From Streptomyces syringium (lineage in GTDB: Bacteria > Actinomycetota > Actinomycetes > Streptomycetales > Streptomycetaceae), in contig NZ_JAGIOH010000001.1 of NCBI RefSeq assembly GCF_017876625.1, positions 7,585,501 to 7,649,500 on the forward strand: 64,000 bases of DNA. The letters are read 5' to 3'. Under the pieces are notes generated by a model. The model made no database searches. It was not told the DNA's origin and saw nothing but the letters and a program-made list of their open reading frames with translations. Below, one piece after another: positions 18,401-26,149 of this stretch (its first letter is position 1; every line of letters starts with the position of its first letter). The translations under genes were made by a program, and so were the position numbers.

Positions 18401-21400
18401 CGCTCGTGCTCTCCGCGTCCGTCGGACCGGTCGCCGGGGTGGCCCCCTGCCGCAGGCGGGCGAATTCGAGCATGATCTCGTGGGTGCGGATGTGGGCCTG
18501 GCTCAGGGCGACGCTGTGGTCCCTGACGGCCTCGACCCGGGAGAGCAGGGCGGGATCCGCCTCGTCCTCGGTCCGGTGGTGCAGCAGGTCGGCCAGTTGG
18601 CGGGCGGTGTGCAGCTGACTCTCCATGTACTGGGCATGGAGGCCGAGTTGCTCGGTCGCGGCGCGCGCCAGGGCGTCGTCCGCCCGGTCCGGGGGCGTCA
18701 CCTCCGCTGCGGGCGCGGGTGGGGGAGCCGGGACCGCGGATGCGCACCGGTAGCCATTGGCCAGTTCGGCCTCGTACTGCGGCCGGCAGGCCTCCACCGC
18801 GAAGGCGTGGCCTTCCAGCAGGCGTGCCACGGCGGACGGCTCGGGGCGCCGTGGCGGGGCGGGGGCGTCGTAGCGGTCGATGCCGGCGATCTCCACGCCC
18901 AGCACCGCCAGCCGCAGGGCGGCGTTCTTGAGAGCCGCCGCGCTGTCGGCGTCCGGCCCGAGGTCGGTGGGGACGGCCTCCACCTCCTCCTCGCCGAGGG
19001 TGCGCAGCACCAGCCGCGACAGGACCTGCTTCGGACCGAACTCCACGAAGACCCGGAAGCCTTCGGCGTGCAGCTGCCGTACCCGGCCCGCGAAGTCCAC
19101 CGGGTGCAGGAGCTGCTCGGCGAGGGTGCGCCGGTTGGCCGCTGTGTCGCTGCCGTAGGTCGCGCCGGGGGTGTTCGCGAGGACCGGCGTCGAGGGAGGG
19201 CACAGGCCCACGTCGGCGACGGCCTCGGCGAAGTCCTCCGCGGCGTGCTGGACCAGCGGGGTGTGGAACGCCGCGGCGACCGCCAGCCGGTGAACCGCGA
19301 CCCCGTCCGCGGCGCACTCCGCGGCGAATCGGTCGACGGCCGCGGTCGGGCCGCCGACGACCAGCTCGTCCGGCGCGTTCAGGTTGCACAGCGTCAGCTC
19401 GGGATGCCCGGCGGCCCTTCCCTCCCAGGTGTCCACGGACATGCGTACCGCGGCCATGGCCCCGGGGTCGTGGCCGTCGACGGCCGGTGGCTCCATCGCC
19501 TGCCCGCGCTTGCGCGTGAGCATCAGACAGGCCTCGTCGGTGAGGCTCCGGGCGGCCCACAGCGCGGTGAGTTCGCCGCAACTGTGACCCAGCAGTGCCT
19601 GCGGAGCGAACCCCAGCTCGGACAGGAAGCGGTACTGGCCCATCGCCAGTGCGCCGATGGCGGGCTGGGCGTAGCAGGTGCGCCGCAGTCTCCTCGCGCT
19701 CTCGTGTGCCTCGTGCCGCCCCGGCACGGGATAGACCACCTGGGCGAGGGAATCCTCCTCGCCCGGCCACAGTGCGTTGGCCTCGTCGAAGGCGTCGCGC
19801 ACCGGGGGGACGCACAGCAGGGCGTCGAGGCCCATGTTCACGTACTGGCTGCCCTGACCGGCGAAGAGGGCTGCCACTTTCGTACCGGCCGGCAGAGCGG
19901 CACGCCGGTAGTGGGCGCGGCCGGACAGGCTCCAGCTCCGCGCGTCGCGGTCGGCCCCGAGCCGGTCGATGGCCTCGGCCGTCAGTGCCGAGCGGGCCTC
20001 GTCGTCGGTGGCGAGGATCCCCAGGCGGGCGTGGTGGGCGGGGATCGGACCACTCGGCTCCGGATCGGCCCCTGCCCTCAGCCGCTCCAGCAGGGCGCCG
20101 GGGTCCGGGGCATGCCAGAGGTAGGTCTTCGGGGTGCCGTGCAGGGTTCGCGCGTGTGCGTCGGAGGGCCGGTGCTCCTCCAGGACGGCATGGAAGTTCA
20201 CCCCGCCGAAGCCGAAGGCGGACACCCCGCCGCGGCGGACCGGGCGCCCCGGGTCGCGCACCCACGGCCGTGCCCGGGTGTTGAGGTAGAGGGCGCCGCT
20301 CCCGGCCGCCTTCTCGTTGGGCTCGTCGACATTGATGGTGGGCGGCAGCAGCTTGTGGTGCAGCGCCAGGGCCGTCTTGATGAGCCCCGCCGCGCCGGCG
20401 GCCGCCTTGGTGTGACCGATCTGGGACTTGACGCTGCCGATCGCCACCCGCCCGCCCCCGTCGCCGGAGCCGTCCAGGAACGTGCTGAGGGCCGCCAGTT
20501 CGGTGGTGTCCCCCACCGTGGTCCCGGTGCCGTGGGCCTCGATGAGCTCGACGGATCCGACCGGCGCGTCGGCATCGGTGTAGGCGCGCCGCAACGCCTC
20601 CAACTGTCCTTCGCCGCAGGGAGCGTAGATGCTTTTGGTCCGCCCGTCACTGGAGCTGCCCAGCCCGCGCAGTACGGCGTAGACACGGTCGCCGTCGCGC
20701 TCGGCGTCCGCCAGGCGCTTGAGCGCCAGCATGCCGATCCCCTCGCCGAGCAGGGTGCCGTCCGCGGACCGGTCGAAAGGCTTGACGCGCCCGCTCGGTG
20801 ACAGGGCGGGTGTCTTGCTGAAAAACATGAAGGCCAGAAGGGAATTGTCCGCGTCGCACCCACCCGTGATCATCAGATCGGCGCGGTGCTCCACGAGCTC
20901 GCCGACGGCCATGCGCACGGCCGCCAGGGAACTCGCGCACGCAGCGTCCACGGTGCAATTGGCCGCCCCGAGATCGAACCGGTTGGCGATGCGCCCGGCG
21001 ACGACATTGCCGAGACTCCCGGGAAAGCTCTGCTCGGTCCACGGGGGCGAGGCCGCTTTGAACTTGCGGACGATCTCGTCGGCGTCCCGTTCCGACAGCC
21101 CGCAGCTCAAGGCCGATTCCCTGACCATCGGGGCGTAGAGGCGGGCGACCAGTGGCCCGACCGTGCTGCTCTGGCCGCACACGCCGAGAATGACACCGGT
21201 ACGCGCCGGGTCGTACCAATCGGCCCCCTCGCACCGGGCGTCCTTGAGGACCTCGCTCGCTACCCGCAGGCTCAGCAACTGGATCAGTCCGATGGAATCC
21301 AAGGTCGCGGGCGGCATGGAGAATTCGACCGGATCGAAGACCGTCGGCGGCAGAAAGCCACCACGGCGGGCATACGTCTTGTCCTCGGCGAACATATCCG

Positions 21401-21578
21401 GGTCGTAGTGGTCCGCGACCCGCCACGCCGCTCGCTCCGGTACGTCCGTGATGCAGTCCCGACCGGACACCACGTTGGACCAGAACGCACGCACGTCATG
21501 CGCCTGCGGAAACATTCCGGCGACGCCGACGATGGCGATCGGATTTCTGGCCAGTCGGAATTCAACTGCATCCAGCAT
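15456..21578 (-). CDS. Iterative type I PKS / PUFA-synthase-like megasynthase, KS-AT-ACP-KR-DH
   Basis: 2040 residues. KS ~10-470 with C214 (VDAACASS), H349 (EAHGTGTT) and H389 (SQIGHT). AT ~565-890 with S666 (GHSCGE) and H772 (AAAFHT). A linker of about 240 residues (890-1130) contains a helical stretch and then Pro/Ala-rich sequence. A single ACP ~1130-1200 has S1165 (LGIDSLK). KR ~1465-1690 has GGARGI and Y1662/N1666. DH hotdogs fill ~1770-2030 (H1774xxxG1778xxxxP1783). The DAACASS nucleophile and the domain order match PfaA. PfaA enzymes usually have 4-9 tandem ACPs; here I count one. No thioesterase or PPTase domain at the C terminus. ATG 21578 has TGAGG six bases upstream. First gene of the operon with the dehydratase and pfaD. 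Confidence 0.93.
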   Translation of the reverse strand: MLDAVEFRLARNPIAIVGVAGMFPQAHDVRAFWSNVVSGRDCITDVPERAAWRVADHYDPDMFAEDKTYARRGGFLPPTVFDPVEFSMPPATLDSIGLIQLLSLRVASEVLKDARCEGADWYDPARTGVILGVCGQSSTVGPLVARLYAPMVRESALSCGLSERDADEIVRKFKAASPPWTEQSFPGSLGNVVAGRIANRFDLGAANCTVDAACASSLAAVRMAVGELVEHRADLMITGGCDADNSLLAFMFFSKTPALSPSGRVKPFDRSADGTLLGEGIGMLALKRLADAERDGDRVYAVLRGLGSSSDGRTKSIYAPCGEGQLEALRRAYTDADAPVGSVELIEAHGTGTTVGDTTELAALSTFLDGSGDGGGRVAIGSVKSQIGHTKAAAGAAGLIKTALALHHKLLPPTINVDEPNEKAAGSGALYLNTRARPWVRDPGRPVRRGGVSAFGFGGVNFHAVLEEHRPSDAHARTLHGTPKTYLWHAPDPGALLERLRAGADPEPSGPIPAHHARLGILATDDEARSALTAEAIDRLGADRDARSWSLSGRAHYRRAALPAGTKVAALFAGQGSQYVNMGLDALLCVPPVRDAFDEANALWPGEEDSLAQVVYPVPGRHEAHESARRLRRTCYAQPAIGALAMGQYRFLSELGFAPQALLGHSCGELTALWAARSLTDEACLMLTRKRGQAMEPPAVDGHDPGAMAAVRMSVDTWEGRAAGHPELTLCNLNAPDELVVGGPTAAVDRFAAECAADGVAVHRLAVAAAFHTPLVQHAAEDFAEAVADVGLCPPSTPVLANTPGATYGSDTAANRRTLAEQLLHPVDFAGRVRQLHAEGFRVFVEFGPKQVLSRLVLRTLGEEEVEAVPTDLGPDADSAAALKNAALRLAVLGVEIAGIDRYDAPAPPRRPEPSAVARLLEGHAFAVEACRPQYEAELANGYRCASAVPAPPPAPAAEVTPPDRADDALARAATEQLGLHAQYMESQLHTARQLADLLHHRTEDEADPALLSRVEAVRDHSVALSQAHIRTHEIMLEFARLRQGATPATGPTDAESTSASPGGPRPDSTHAPAADVPGGTHPPHAMVVPAPRPAVGGPATPGTAQDDPPDSASREAAPPDTAAHPMAPADIERVLRQLVAEKTGYTFDMVEPDLDIQTDLGIDSLKQVEIAAEAWRRYPFLPREEIYRFAQARTVRELTLLLTEIAVPSAAHESTVTQVPLGRAFVTLSPLPEADALADAYGPHPTALLLDDGSALATGLALALDEQGWHIRQLSLPGLGAPGADRDRWALDDWQEETLSERIGDVLASVERLDLCVLPVGRGDRLDTAAAITRLSHAVLVAKHLSPALKDTAAAGHRAGFVTVTQMDGALGLAGSGGDLPRALTGGLGGLVKALAVEEPDLFCRALDFAPDLAVPAVAGRFLRELTDAAALREIAWDGTTRQALTVSGTPSALLPAMPVPTAPEPHDLLLVTGGARGITSWCLTALAAHHPCGFLLLGRTPLEDLPDWAAGLDSAPALRDACAERARAEGHDPDDPRVRASLDAQARHLDQQRDMHATLAALHAHGAEAAYVTADVGDAAAVRAALAPYAERVTGVIHGAGVLADQPLRDKSAQDVARVVGAKLTGLTNVLACLPAGRLRHLVVFTSVAGVYGNGHQTDYAMANEALNRFACAWKAGHPDCRVAALAWGPWRGGMASAQAQELFLRMGLPLLSREEGSAYFVEQMTAGHSDDLVTVLGPTASAFQAPPLPPRGADLLRDLDGLAAEPVLHHHSIDGRPVLPMTAAVGWCLNAVERTGPGRPVTEVRDFAVRKGLVLDDTRPSRGRITMRPQAGRGGTGVRVTIHDDGGAAPLPRYEGVFHSPADGLPAPGRLQLPSYRAGEGRRHPAYDEGFLFHGPLLQGLGPALAEDDTQLTVLARLRDPELAGGACSGALYSPALADLLLQAAALLGRRLSGHRCLPVAVEHVEIFAPLPDDEPFVIVAALREHNPLDLTCTVTACTPDGDVLQRWNGLKGIVVAPELANRAAWPAPEPAESVSP

Positions 21579-21900
21579 ACGAACCTCATTATTATCGGAC
21601 AGGGGGGACGGGCGTCGAAAATGGGCGCAGCCATGTACGCGGCACGCACCGGTACGGTGACAGCCGGATGCTCCGGTGGGAGTGCCTCAGAATGCCACAG
21701 GAGATATTCGCCGCCTCGGTAGAACGTGCGGGTTTTTCTTCGGTTGCCGACGCTCCTCGTGTGAAGCATGGAATATCTCGCCCGCCCGGTAAACAGCACC
21801 GTCGGTGAATCACCCGTTCGGGAAAGGTGTCGCCCCGAGCCGGCGGAGATGCCGACGCACGGTGCGGGAGGGGAGGCGCCCGCATTCCGGGGGAGGTGCT
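21579..21900. other. Bidirectional promoter region of the PKS cluster
   Basis: Divergent 322-bp spacer, locally richer in A/T than its surroundings, between the PKS operon and the plus-strand isomerase/P450 pair. It carries a separated inverted repeat (21701-21709 and 21771-21779) and the ribosome sites TGAGG (minus) and GGGGGAGG (plus). No ORF of note. Confidence 0.6.
21701..21779. promoter_or_regulatory. Candidate operator: separated 9-bp inverted repeat
   Basis: GAGATATTC at 21701-21709 and its exact reverse complement GAATATCTC at 21771-21779, arms 61 bp apart, in the middle of the PKS divergent promoter. AT-rich arms are unusual in this GC context. Could be two half-sites or two identical sites for one regulator. 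Confidence 0.45.
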
Positions 21901-22770
21901 GTGAAAGGCTGCGCCAGGACGCCCGGCGGTCAGGTCGCCGGGCCGGAAAAGGTCAGGACATCGAACGCAGTGAAGACGCCGGATCATTCGGGCTGGGGAT
22001 CTGCCCCCGCCACCCACCGCGAGGCGATCGCGACGGAGACCGCCGGGTTCGTGGACGTGGTCAAGGGCGCGAGCCCGGCGACCCCTGTCCCCAGCTGCCC
22101 GGGGTGGACGCTCCTCGACCTCGTCAAGCACACCGGCAGTGTCCAACGCTGGTTCTCGGCCCTCCTGCGCCAACGCGTTCAGGAACCGCCGCGGAGCCGC
22201 GATGTGGAACTGCGACTGCCCGCGCGGGAGGACGGCTACGCCGACTGGCTGGCGGCGAGCGCGGCCGAGGCCGCGAGCACCTTCGCGACCGTCGACCCGG
22301 ACGCCCCGATGTGGGCATGGGGCGCCGATCAGCATGCCCGGTTCTGGGTACGGCGGATGCTGTTCGAGACGCTGATGCACCGCGTCGACGCGGAACTCGC
22401 TCTCGGCCTCCATCCCGTGGTCGACCGTGACCTCGCGACCGACGGTGTGGACGAATTCCTCGTCAATCTGCCCTTCGCCGCGTTCTTCGCCCCCGCAGTG
22501 GACAACCTGCGGGGCCATGGCGAAACCCTTCGCTTCCGATGCGCCGACACGAGCGGCGACTGGCTGGTCCACCTCCGCCCCGACGGATTCGACGTCGAGC
22601 CGAAGCGCGGGCACACGGAGACGACCACGTCGGCCGACGTGGAGATTCACGCGGCTGCCGCGGATCTGCTGCTGCTCGTGTACGGCCGGCTCGACCGTGG
22701 CTCGGACGCCTTCGACGTGCGGGGGAACGAGGACCTGCTGACGCGCTGGTTCACCAACTCCGCGTTCTGA
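21901..22770 (+). CDS. Maleylpyruvate isomerase / mycothiol-dependent DinB-like family protein
   Basis: 289 residues. An N-terminal DinB-like four-helix domain has the family pattern (PSCPGWTLLDLVKHTGSVQRWF; later FETLMHRVDAEL, with the metal-binding His spacing). The C-terminal domain (LRFRCADTSGDWLVHLRPDG, ending LRGNEDLL-like) is the MDMPI C-terminal fold. The family couples mycothiol to isomerase or S-transferase chemistry. I choose GTG 21901 because GGGGGAGG lies five bases upstream; an ATG at 21805 in frame lacks a site. Divergent from the PKS operon and 170 bp before the P450, so it may tailor or detoxify the PKS product. Confidence 0.78.
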   Translation: MKGCARTPGGQVAGPEKVRTSNAVKTPDHSGWGSAPATHREAIATETAGFVDVVKGASPATPVPSCPGWTLLDLVKHTGSVQRWFSALLRQRVQEPPRSRDVELRLPAREDGYADWLAASAAEAASTFATVDPDAPMWAWGADQHARFWVRRMLFETLMHRVDAELALGLHPVVDRDLATDGVDEFLVNLPFAAFFAPAVDNLRGHGETLRFRCADTSGDWLVHLRPDGFDVEPKRGHTETTTSADVEIHAAAADLLLLVYGRLDRGSDAFDVRGNEDLLTRWFTNSAF

Positions 22771-22940
22771 GAGCCGGACTGACTGACCGAACCGACTGAT
22801 AGGAACAACAGGAAAAGGGAACGTCCCTCGTACGGGTGACACTGCGGATGCGGTTAACGGTCTACGGGAATCATCAGTTCAGCCTCACGACGGCGGGGTG
22901 CAGGCCGGGGTGACAGCCGAAGGACGATGGGGGCGCGCCG

Positions 22941-24158
22941 ATGACGACGAACGATTCCACGACAGGACCGCTCCCCGCCCACGACTGGGCAGTCGACGAC
23001 CTGCCGGCCCTGGACTTCGACCCGTTCATGACCCACTTGCTGCACCACGAGCCGATCACCCGGATCAGGCTGCCCTACGGTGAGGGCCACGCCTGGCTCG
23101 TCACCCGCTACGAGGACGTCAAACTCGTGACCTCCGACGCCCGCTTCAGCCGGCAGGCACTGATCGGCCGGTCCGTCACCAGGCTGTCCCCGCACACCAT
23201 CCCTCAGGACGAGGCCGTCGGCTTCGCCGATCCGCCCCGCCACGCCCAGCTGCGCAAAGCCGTCGCCCGGGCCTTCTCCACCCGCAGTATGGAGCGGCTC
23301 CGGCCCTTCGTGCAGCGGACGGCCGACGAACTGCTCGACGACATGGAGCGGCACGGCAGCCCGGCGGACCTGATGCAGCAGCTCAACGGCCCCCTGCCGT
23401 TGACGGTGATCAGCAAGGTGATGGGCGTGCCCCCCTCCGACCGGCCCCGCATGGCGCACTGGACGGGCATGCTCCTGACGGCGGCGTTCACACGGGAGCA
23501 GAGCGAGGCGGCCAAGGCCGAAATCCGCGAGTACTTCGCCGCGCTCCTTCGGCGCCGGCGCGCCGAACCGCGAGAAGACCTGGCCGGCGACCTGGCCGCG
23601 GCGGTGGCGAGCGGCGAACTCAGCGAGGCGGAGGCCATCGCCCTGGCCGTGCTGATCCAGATCAGCGCCACCCACGCCGTCCGCAACAACAGCGCCAACA
23701 TGGTCTACGCCCTGCTCACCGAGCCCGGCCTGGCGGCCAGGCTGCGGGCCGAGCCGGCGGTCCTGCCGCAGGCTCTCGAGGAGCTCCTGCGCTGGGTCCC
23801 GCACCGCCGTGGCGTGGGCATCGGCCGCATCGCCACCGAGGACGTGGAGGTCGGTGGCACCGTCATCGCCGCGGGCGAGGTGGTGTACGCCTCCTACCTC
23901 ACCGCCAACCGCGACCCGTCCGTCTTCGAGCGCCCGGACGAGCTCGACATCGACCGGCCGCGCGTCCCCCACCTCTCCTTCGGGCACGGGCCCCATTTCT
24001 GCCTGGCCTCGATGCTCGCCCGACTGGAGTCCGAGATCATGCTCTCCGGCCTGCTCACCCGGTTCCCGGACCTGCGGCTCGCCGTGCCCGCGAAGGAGAT
24101 CGCGTGGCAGCGCGCCGCCCTGATCCGGGGACCGGAGACGCTGCCGGTCGCCTGGTGA
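22941..24158 (+). CDS. Cytochrome P450 with atypical I-helix
   Basis: 405-residue soluble bacterial P450. ExxR is E281-L-L-R284. The heme loop is FGHGPHFCLASMLAR with thiolate C354; the usual Gly two residues after Cys is Ala here. The I-helix region 238-252 reads LIQISATHAVRNN where most family members have A-G-x-(D/E)-T, so the acid-alcohol pair for O2 protonation appears to be missing. Such P450s may use substrate-assisted or peroxide-type chemistry, or rearrangement/coupling. ATG 22941; the ribosome site is GGGG at seven to ten bases. Context suggests it acts on the neighbouring PKS product; that is inference. Confidence 0.9.
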   Translation: MTTNDSTTGPLPAHDWAVDDLPALDFDPFMTHLLHHEPITRIRLPYGEGHAWLVTRYEDVKLVTSDARFSRQALIGRSVTRLSPHTIPQDEAVGFADPPRHAQLRKAVARAFSTRSMERLRPFVQRTADELLDDMERHGSPADLMQQLNGPLPLTVISKVMGVPPSDRPRMAHWTGMLLTAAFTREQSEAAKAEIREYFAALLRRRRAEPREDLAGDLAAAVASGELSEAEAIALAVLIQISATHAVRNNSANMVYALLTEPGLAARLRAEPAVLPQALEELLRWVPHRRGVGIGRIATEDVEVGGTVIAAGEVVYASYLTANRDPSVFERPDELDIDRPRVPHLSFGHGPHFCLASMLARLESEIMLSGLLTRFPDLRLAVPAKEIAWQRAALIRGPETLPVAW

Positions 24159-24164
24159 CCTCGC

Positions 24165-24187
24165 CGCCCGGCCCTGGCGGCCGGGCG
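24165..24187. terminator. Hairpin terminator after the P450
   Basis: 9-bp stem CGCCCGGCC/GGCCGGGCG with a 5-base loop, six bases past the P450 stop and between convergent genes. Confidence 0.6.
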
Positions 24188-24205
24188 ACCACGGAACTCG
24201 GTGCC

Positions 24206-24766
24206 CTACCGTGCCTTGACTGCCTTGACCGCCCGGAATTCCACGGCGTCGAGGTTGCCCTCGCCGTACTGGTCCTTCCAGTAGAGCGTCTTGTCGCCGG
24301 GGAAGGCGCGGGATGCCGCGAAGTACAGGTAGGAGCCGTCCCACCGTGTCTTGATACGGAACGAGTCCCCGGTGGACACCAGCATCCAAGGATTCTGCCG
24401 GCAGCTGTCCATCAGGACGATCCGGCGGTGGTAGGAGTGACACAGCATGGACGTACTGCCTTGGCCCTGCAGTCTGATCTGATACCCGTCACCCCATGTG
24501 GAGTTGCTGTCCTTCTCGAAGACGACGGGTATTCCGCGGTCTCCCGCGCGATCCGTGTAGCGCACTGAGTCCGCCTCCGCAGTGAGCCCACGGTCGAGCT
24601 TCGTGGCCACCAGGTAGTAGGGAACGCCGGGCTCTACGGGGCCGGTCCCGGCGCTGCCGGCAGCCAGCGCCGGCGAGGGGGACAGGGACACCGCCACCAG
24701 GGCGAGGGAGCCGGCCAGGACCCCTGACAGCCGGACTCGCGTGAGACTTCCCGAAGCGTGCTTCAC
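24206..24766 (-). CDS. Secreted protein of unknown function
   Basis: 186 residues from GTG 24766, chosen for AAGGAGA eight to nine bases upstream. Sec signal peptide: a basic start, hydrophobic VLAGSLALVAVSL and cleavage after ALA, near residue 36. The mature part is beta-rich with repeated WGDGYQIRLQG, SYLYFAASRAFPGDKTLYW and two Cys (LCHSYH, DSCRQN) that could form a disulfide. The pattern recalls a beta-trefoil/ricin-like or actinohivin-like fold, but I cannot assign it. It lies downstream of the ABC-transporter genes on the same strand with a 168-bp gap, probably its own transcript. Confidence 0.7.
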   Translation of the reverse strand: MKHASGSLTRVRLSGVLAGSLALVAVSLSPSPALAAGSAGTGPVEPGVPYYLVATKLDRGLTAEADSVRYTDRAGDRGIPVVFEKDSNSTWGDGYQIRLQGQGSTSMLCHSYHRRIVLMDSCRQNPWMLVSTGDSFRIKTRWDGSYLYFAASRAFPGDKTLYWKDQYGEGNLDAVEFRAVKAVKAR

Positions 24767-24934
24767 CGGATTGCTCTCCTTCGGCACAGAACGCGTGGCC
24801 TTGTGCGGAACCCGTACACTCGGCCCCGCCGCCACCGATATCACCCACATGATCTACAACAACCAGCCCGTGGCGAAAGCGGTTTGGCGGATTGACGACG
24901 AGCGGCCCGCCGAGACCGTGCCGGGGCGGCATCG

Positions 24935-26104
24935 TCAGCAACAGCTCGGTCTGCCCCAGATCTTCCGGTACGCCGCGCGGTAGCCGGGCGGATCCCAGGC
25001 AGTGGCTCCGCCACTGTTGGCGGCCGTGGCGATGTGTACGGGGGCGACGTACCCGCTGGCGGGCTCGCCGGAGAAGGCGCGGTTGAACTCGTCGACGATC
25101 TGCCAGCCCTGTTCGGAAAGCGCCTCGGGGACGGTGGCCGCCTGGAACTGCTCGCTGTTGATGCGTTGGAAGGCGGAGGGGTCGCCGTCGCCCGCGCCGA
25201 TGTTGTAGGGGGCCGCGGCGCCCTTCTTGCGGGCCGCGCGCAGGGCCGGGGCGGCGTCGGCGAAGTAGACGTCGTTGATGGCGACGGAGTGGGTCCACCT
25301 CTCCCCGAAGCGGGAGAGCAGCGAGGACACCTCCAGGGGAGTCCGGCTGCTGGTGTCGGAGAGGGGGATGTTCTCCTCGGCCAGGACTCTCACGCCGGAG
25401 CACACGGTGAGGCCCTCCTTGATCAGCTCGGACTTGTTCCTGGCGAACGGGATCGAGGCGTCGGTGAAGACGACGACGCCGGCGTCGCCGTGGGAGTGGG
25501 TGATGATCCAGTCGGCGCTGATCCTCGCGACGTCCTCGACCCTGGTGGTGACATTGCTGAAGAGTGCGGGATCCTTGCTCGGGCCGGGGGAGTCGACCGC
25601 GTGCCACCCGATGAGCGGAATGTGCTCCGCGGTGGCCCTCGCGACCTGCTGGGACGTCAGCCGGGGGTCGAAGCCACCGATGACGATGCCTGACGGCCGG
25701 AGGGCGATGGCCTGGCTGAACGCCGCTTGGATCCCCGCGGGGGTGCCCTGGCCGTCGATCACCCGGATGCTCCAGCCGATGGCTCTCGCGGCCTCCCGGA
25801 CACCGTTTGCGGTGCCGGCGACACCGGGGTTGGTCATGGTCTGCGCGACGTAGACGATGTTCTTGCCGGAGACCGCCCTGGGGCCCCGGGTGGGGCCGCT
25901 CCACGCGGCGTCGGTCTTCTCGGCCTGCCGGACGGCCGCTTCGGCCTGGGCCAGGGCGGCAGGGCAGCCTGCCTTGGCAGGCCCCGAGGAGAGGGGCGCG
26001 GCACCGGTCCATGCACCGCGCTCACAACCGACGAGGACGACGGCCGCCGCTGCCAGGACGACCGCGCCCCCCGGGGCGGACTTGCGGTTCGTATGCACGC
26101 GCAC
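24935..26104 (-). CDS. Sugar-type ABC transporter substrate-binding lipoprotein
   Basis: About 389 residues. Lipoprotein signal with lipobox LVGC (AAAAVVLVGCERG). After a ~60-residue linker comes a periplasmic-binding-protein type I fold: NIVYVAQTMTNPGVAGTANGVREAA, GIVIGGFDP, ADWIITHSHG, VAINDVYF. It delivers a sugar or related ligand to the adjacent permease. The start is probably GTG 26104, five bases after GAGGAG; GTG 26110 overlaps that site. Third gene of the ATPase-permease-binding protein unit. The family match is ribose/AI-2-like (RbsB type); the ligand is unknown. Confidence 0.87.
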   Translation of the reverse strand: MRVHTNRKSAPGGAVVLAAAAVVLVGCERGAWTGAAPLSSGPAKAGCPAALAQAEAAVRQAEKTDAAWSGPTRGPRAVSGKNIVYVAQTMTNPGVAGTANGVREAARAIGWSIRVIDGQGTPAGIQAAFSQAIALRPSGIVIGGFDPRLTSQQVARATAEHIPLIGWHAVDSPGPSKDPALFSNVTTRVEDVARISADWIITHSHGDAGVVVFTDASIPFARNKSELIKEGLTVCSGVRVLAEENIPLSDTSSRTPLEVSSLLSRFGERWTHSVAINDVYFADAAPALRAARKKGAAAPYNIGAGDGDPSAFQRINSEQFQAATVPEALSEQGWQIVDEFNRAFSGEPASGYVAPVHIATAANSGGATAWDPPGYRAAYRKIWGRPSCC

Positions 26105-26149
26105 GGGCACTCCTCGCGGAGGGGACGTCGGGGGAGCGGGCAGCCGGAG

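Noticed and set aside
15993..20801. 1602-codon open frame on the plus strand opposite the PKS
   Set aside because: Antisense shadow produced by high third-position GC; Arg/Gly/Pro/Ala-rich composition without domains, while the minus strand has complete KS-AT-ACP-KR-DH motifs.
11564..21578. Enediyne cluster (PKSE-like KS-AT-ACP-KR-DH order)
   Set aside because: No C-terminal PPTase domain, none of the enediyne accessory cassette genes nearby, and a PfaD enoyl reductase plus double DH are present instead.
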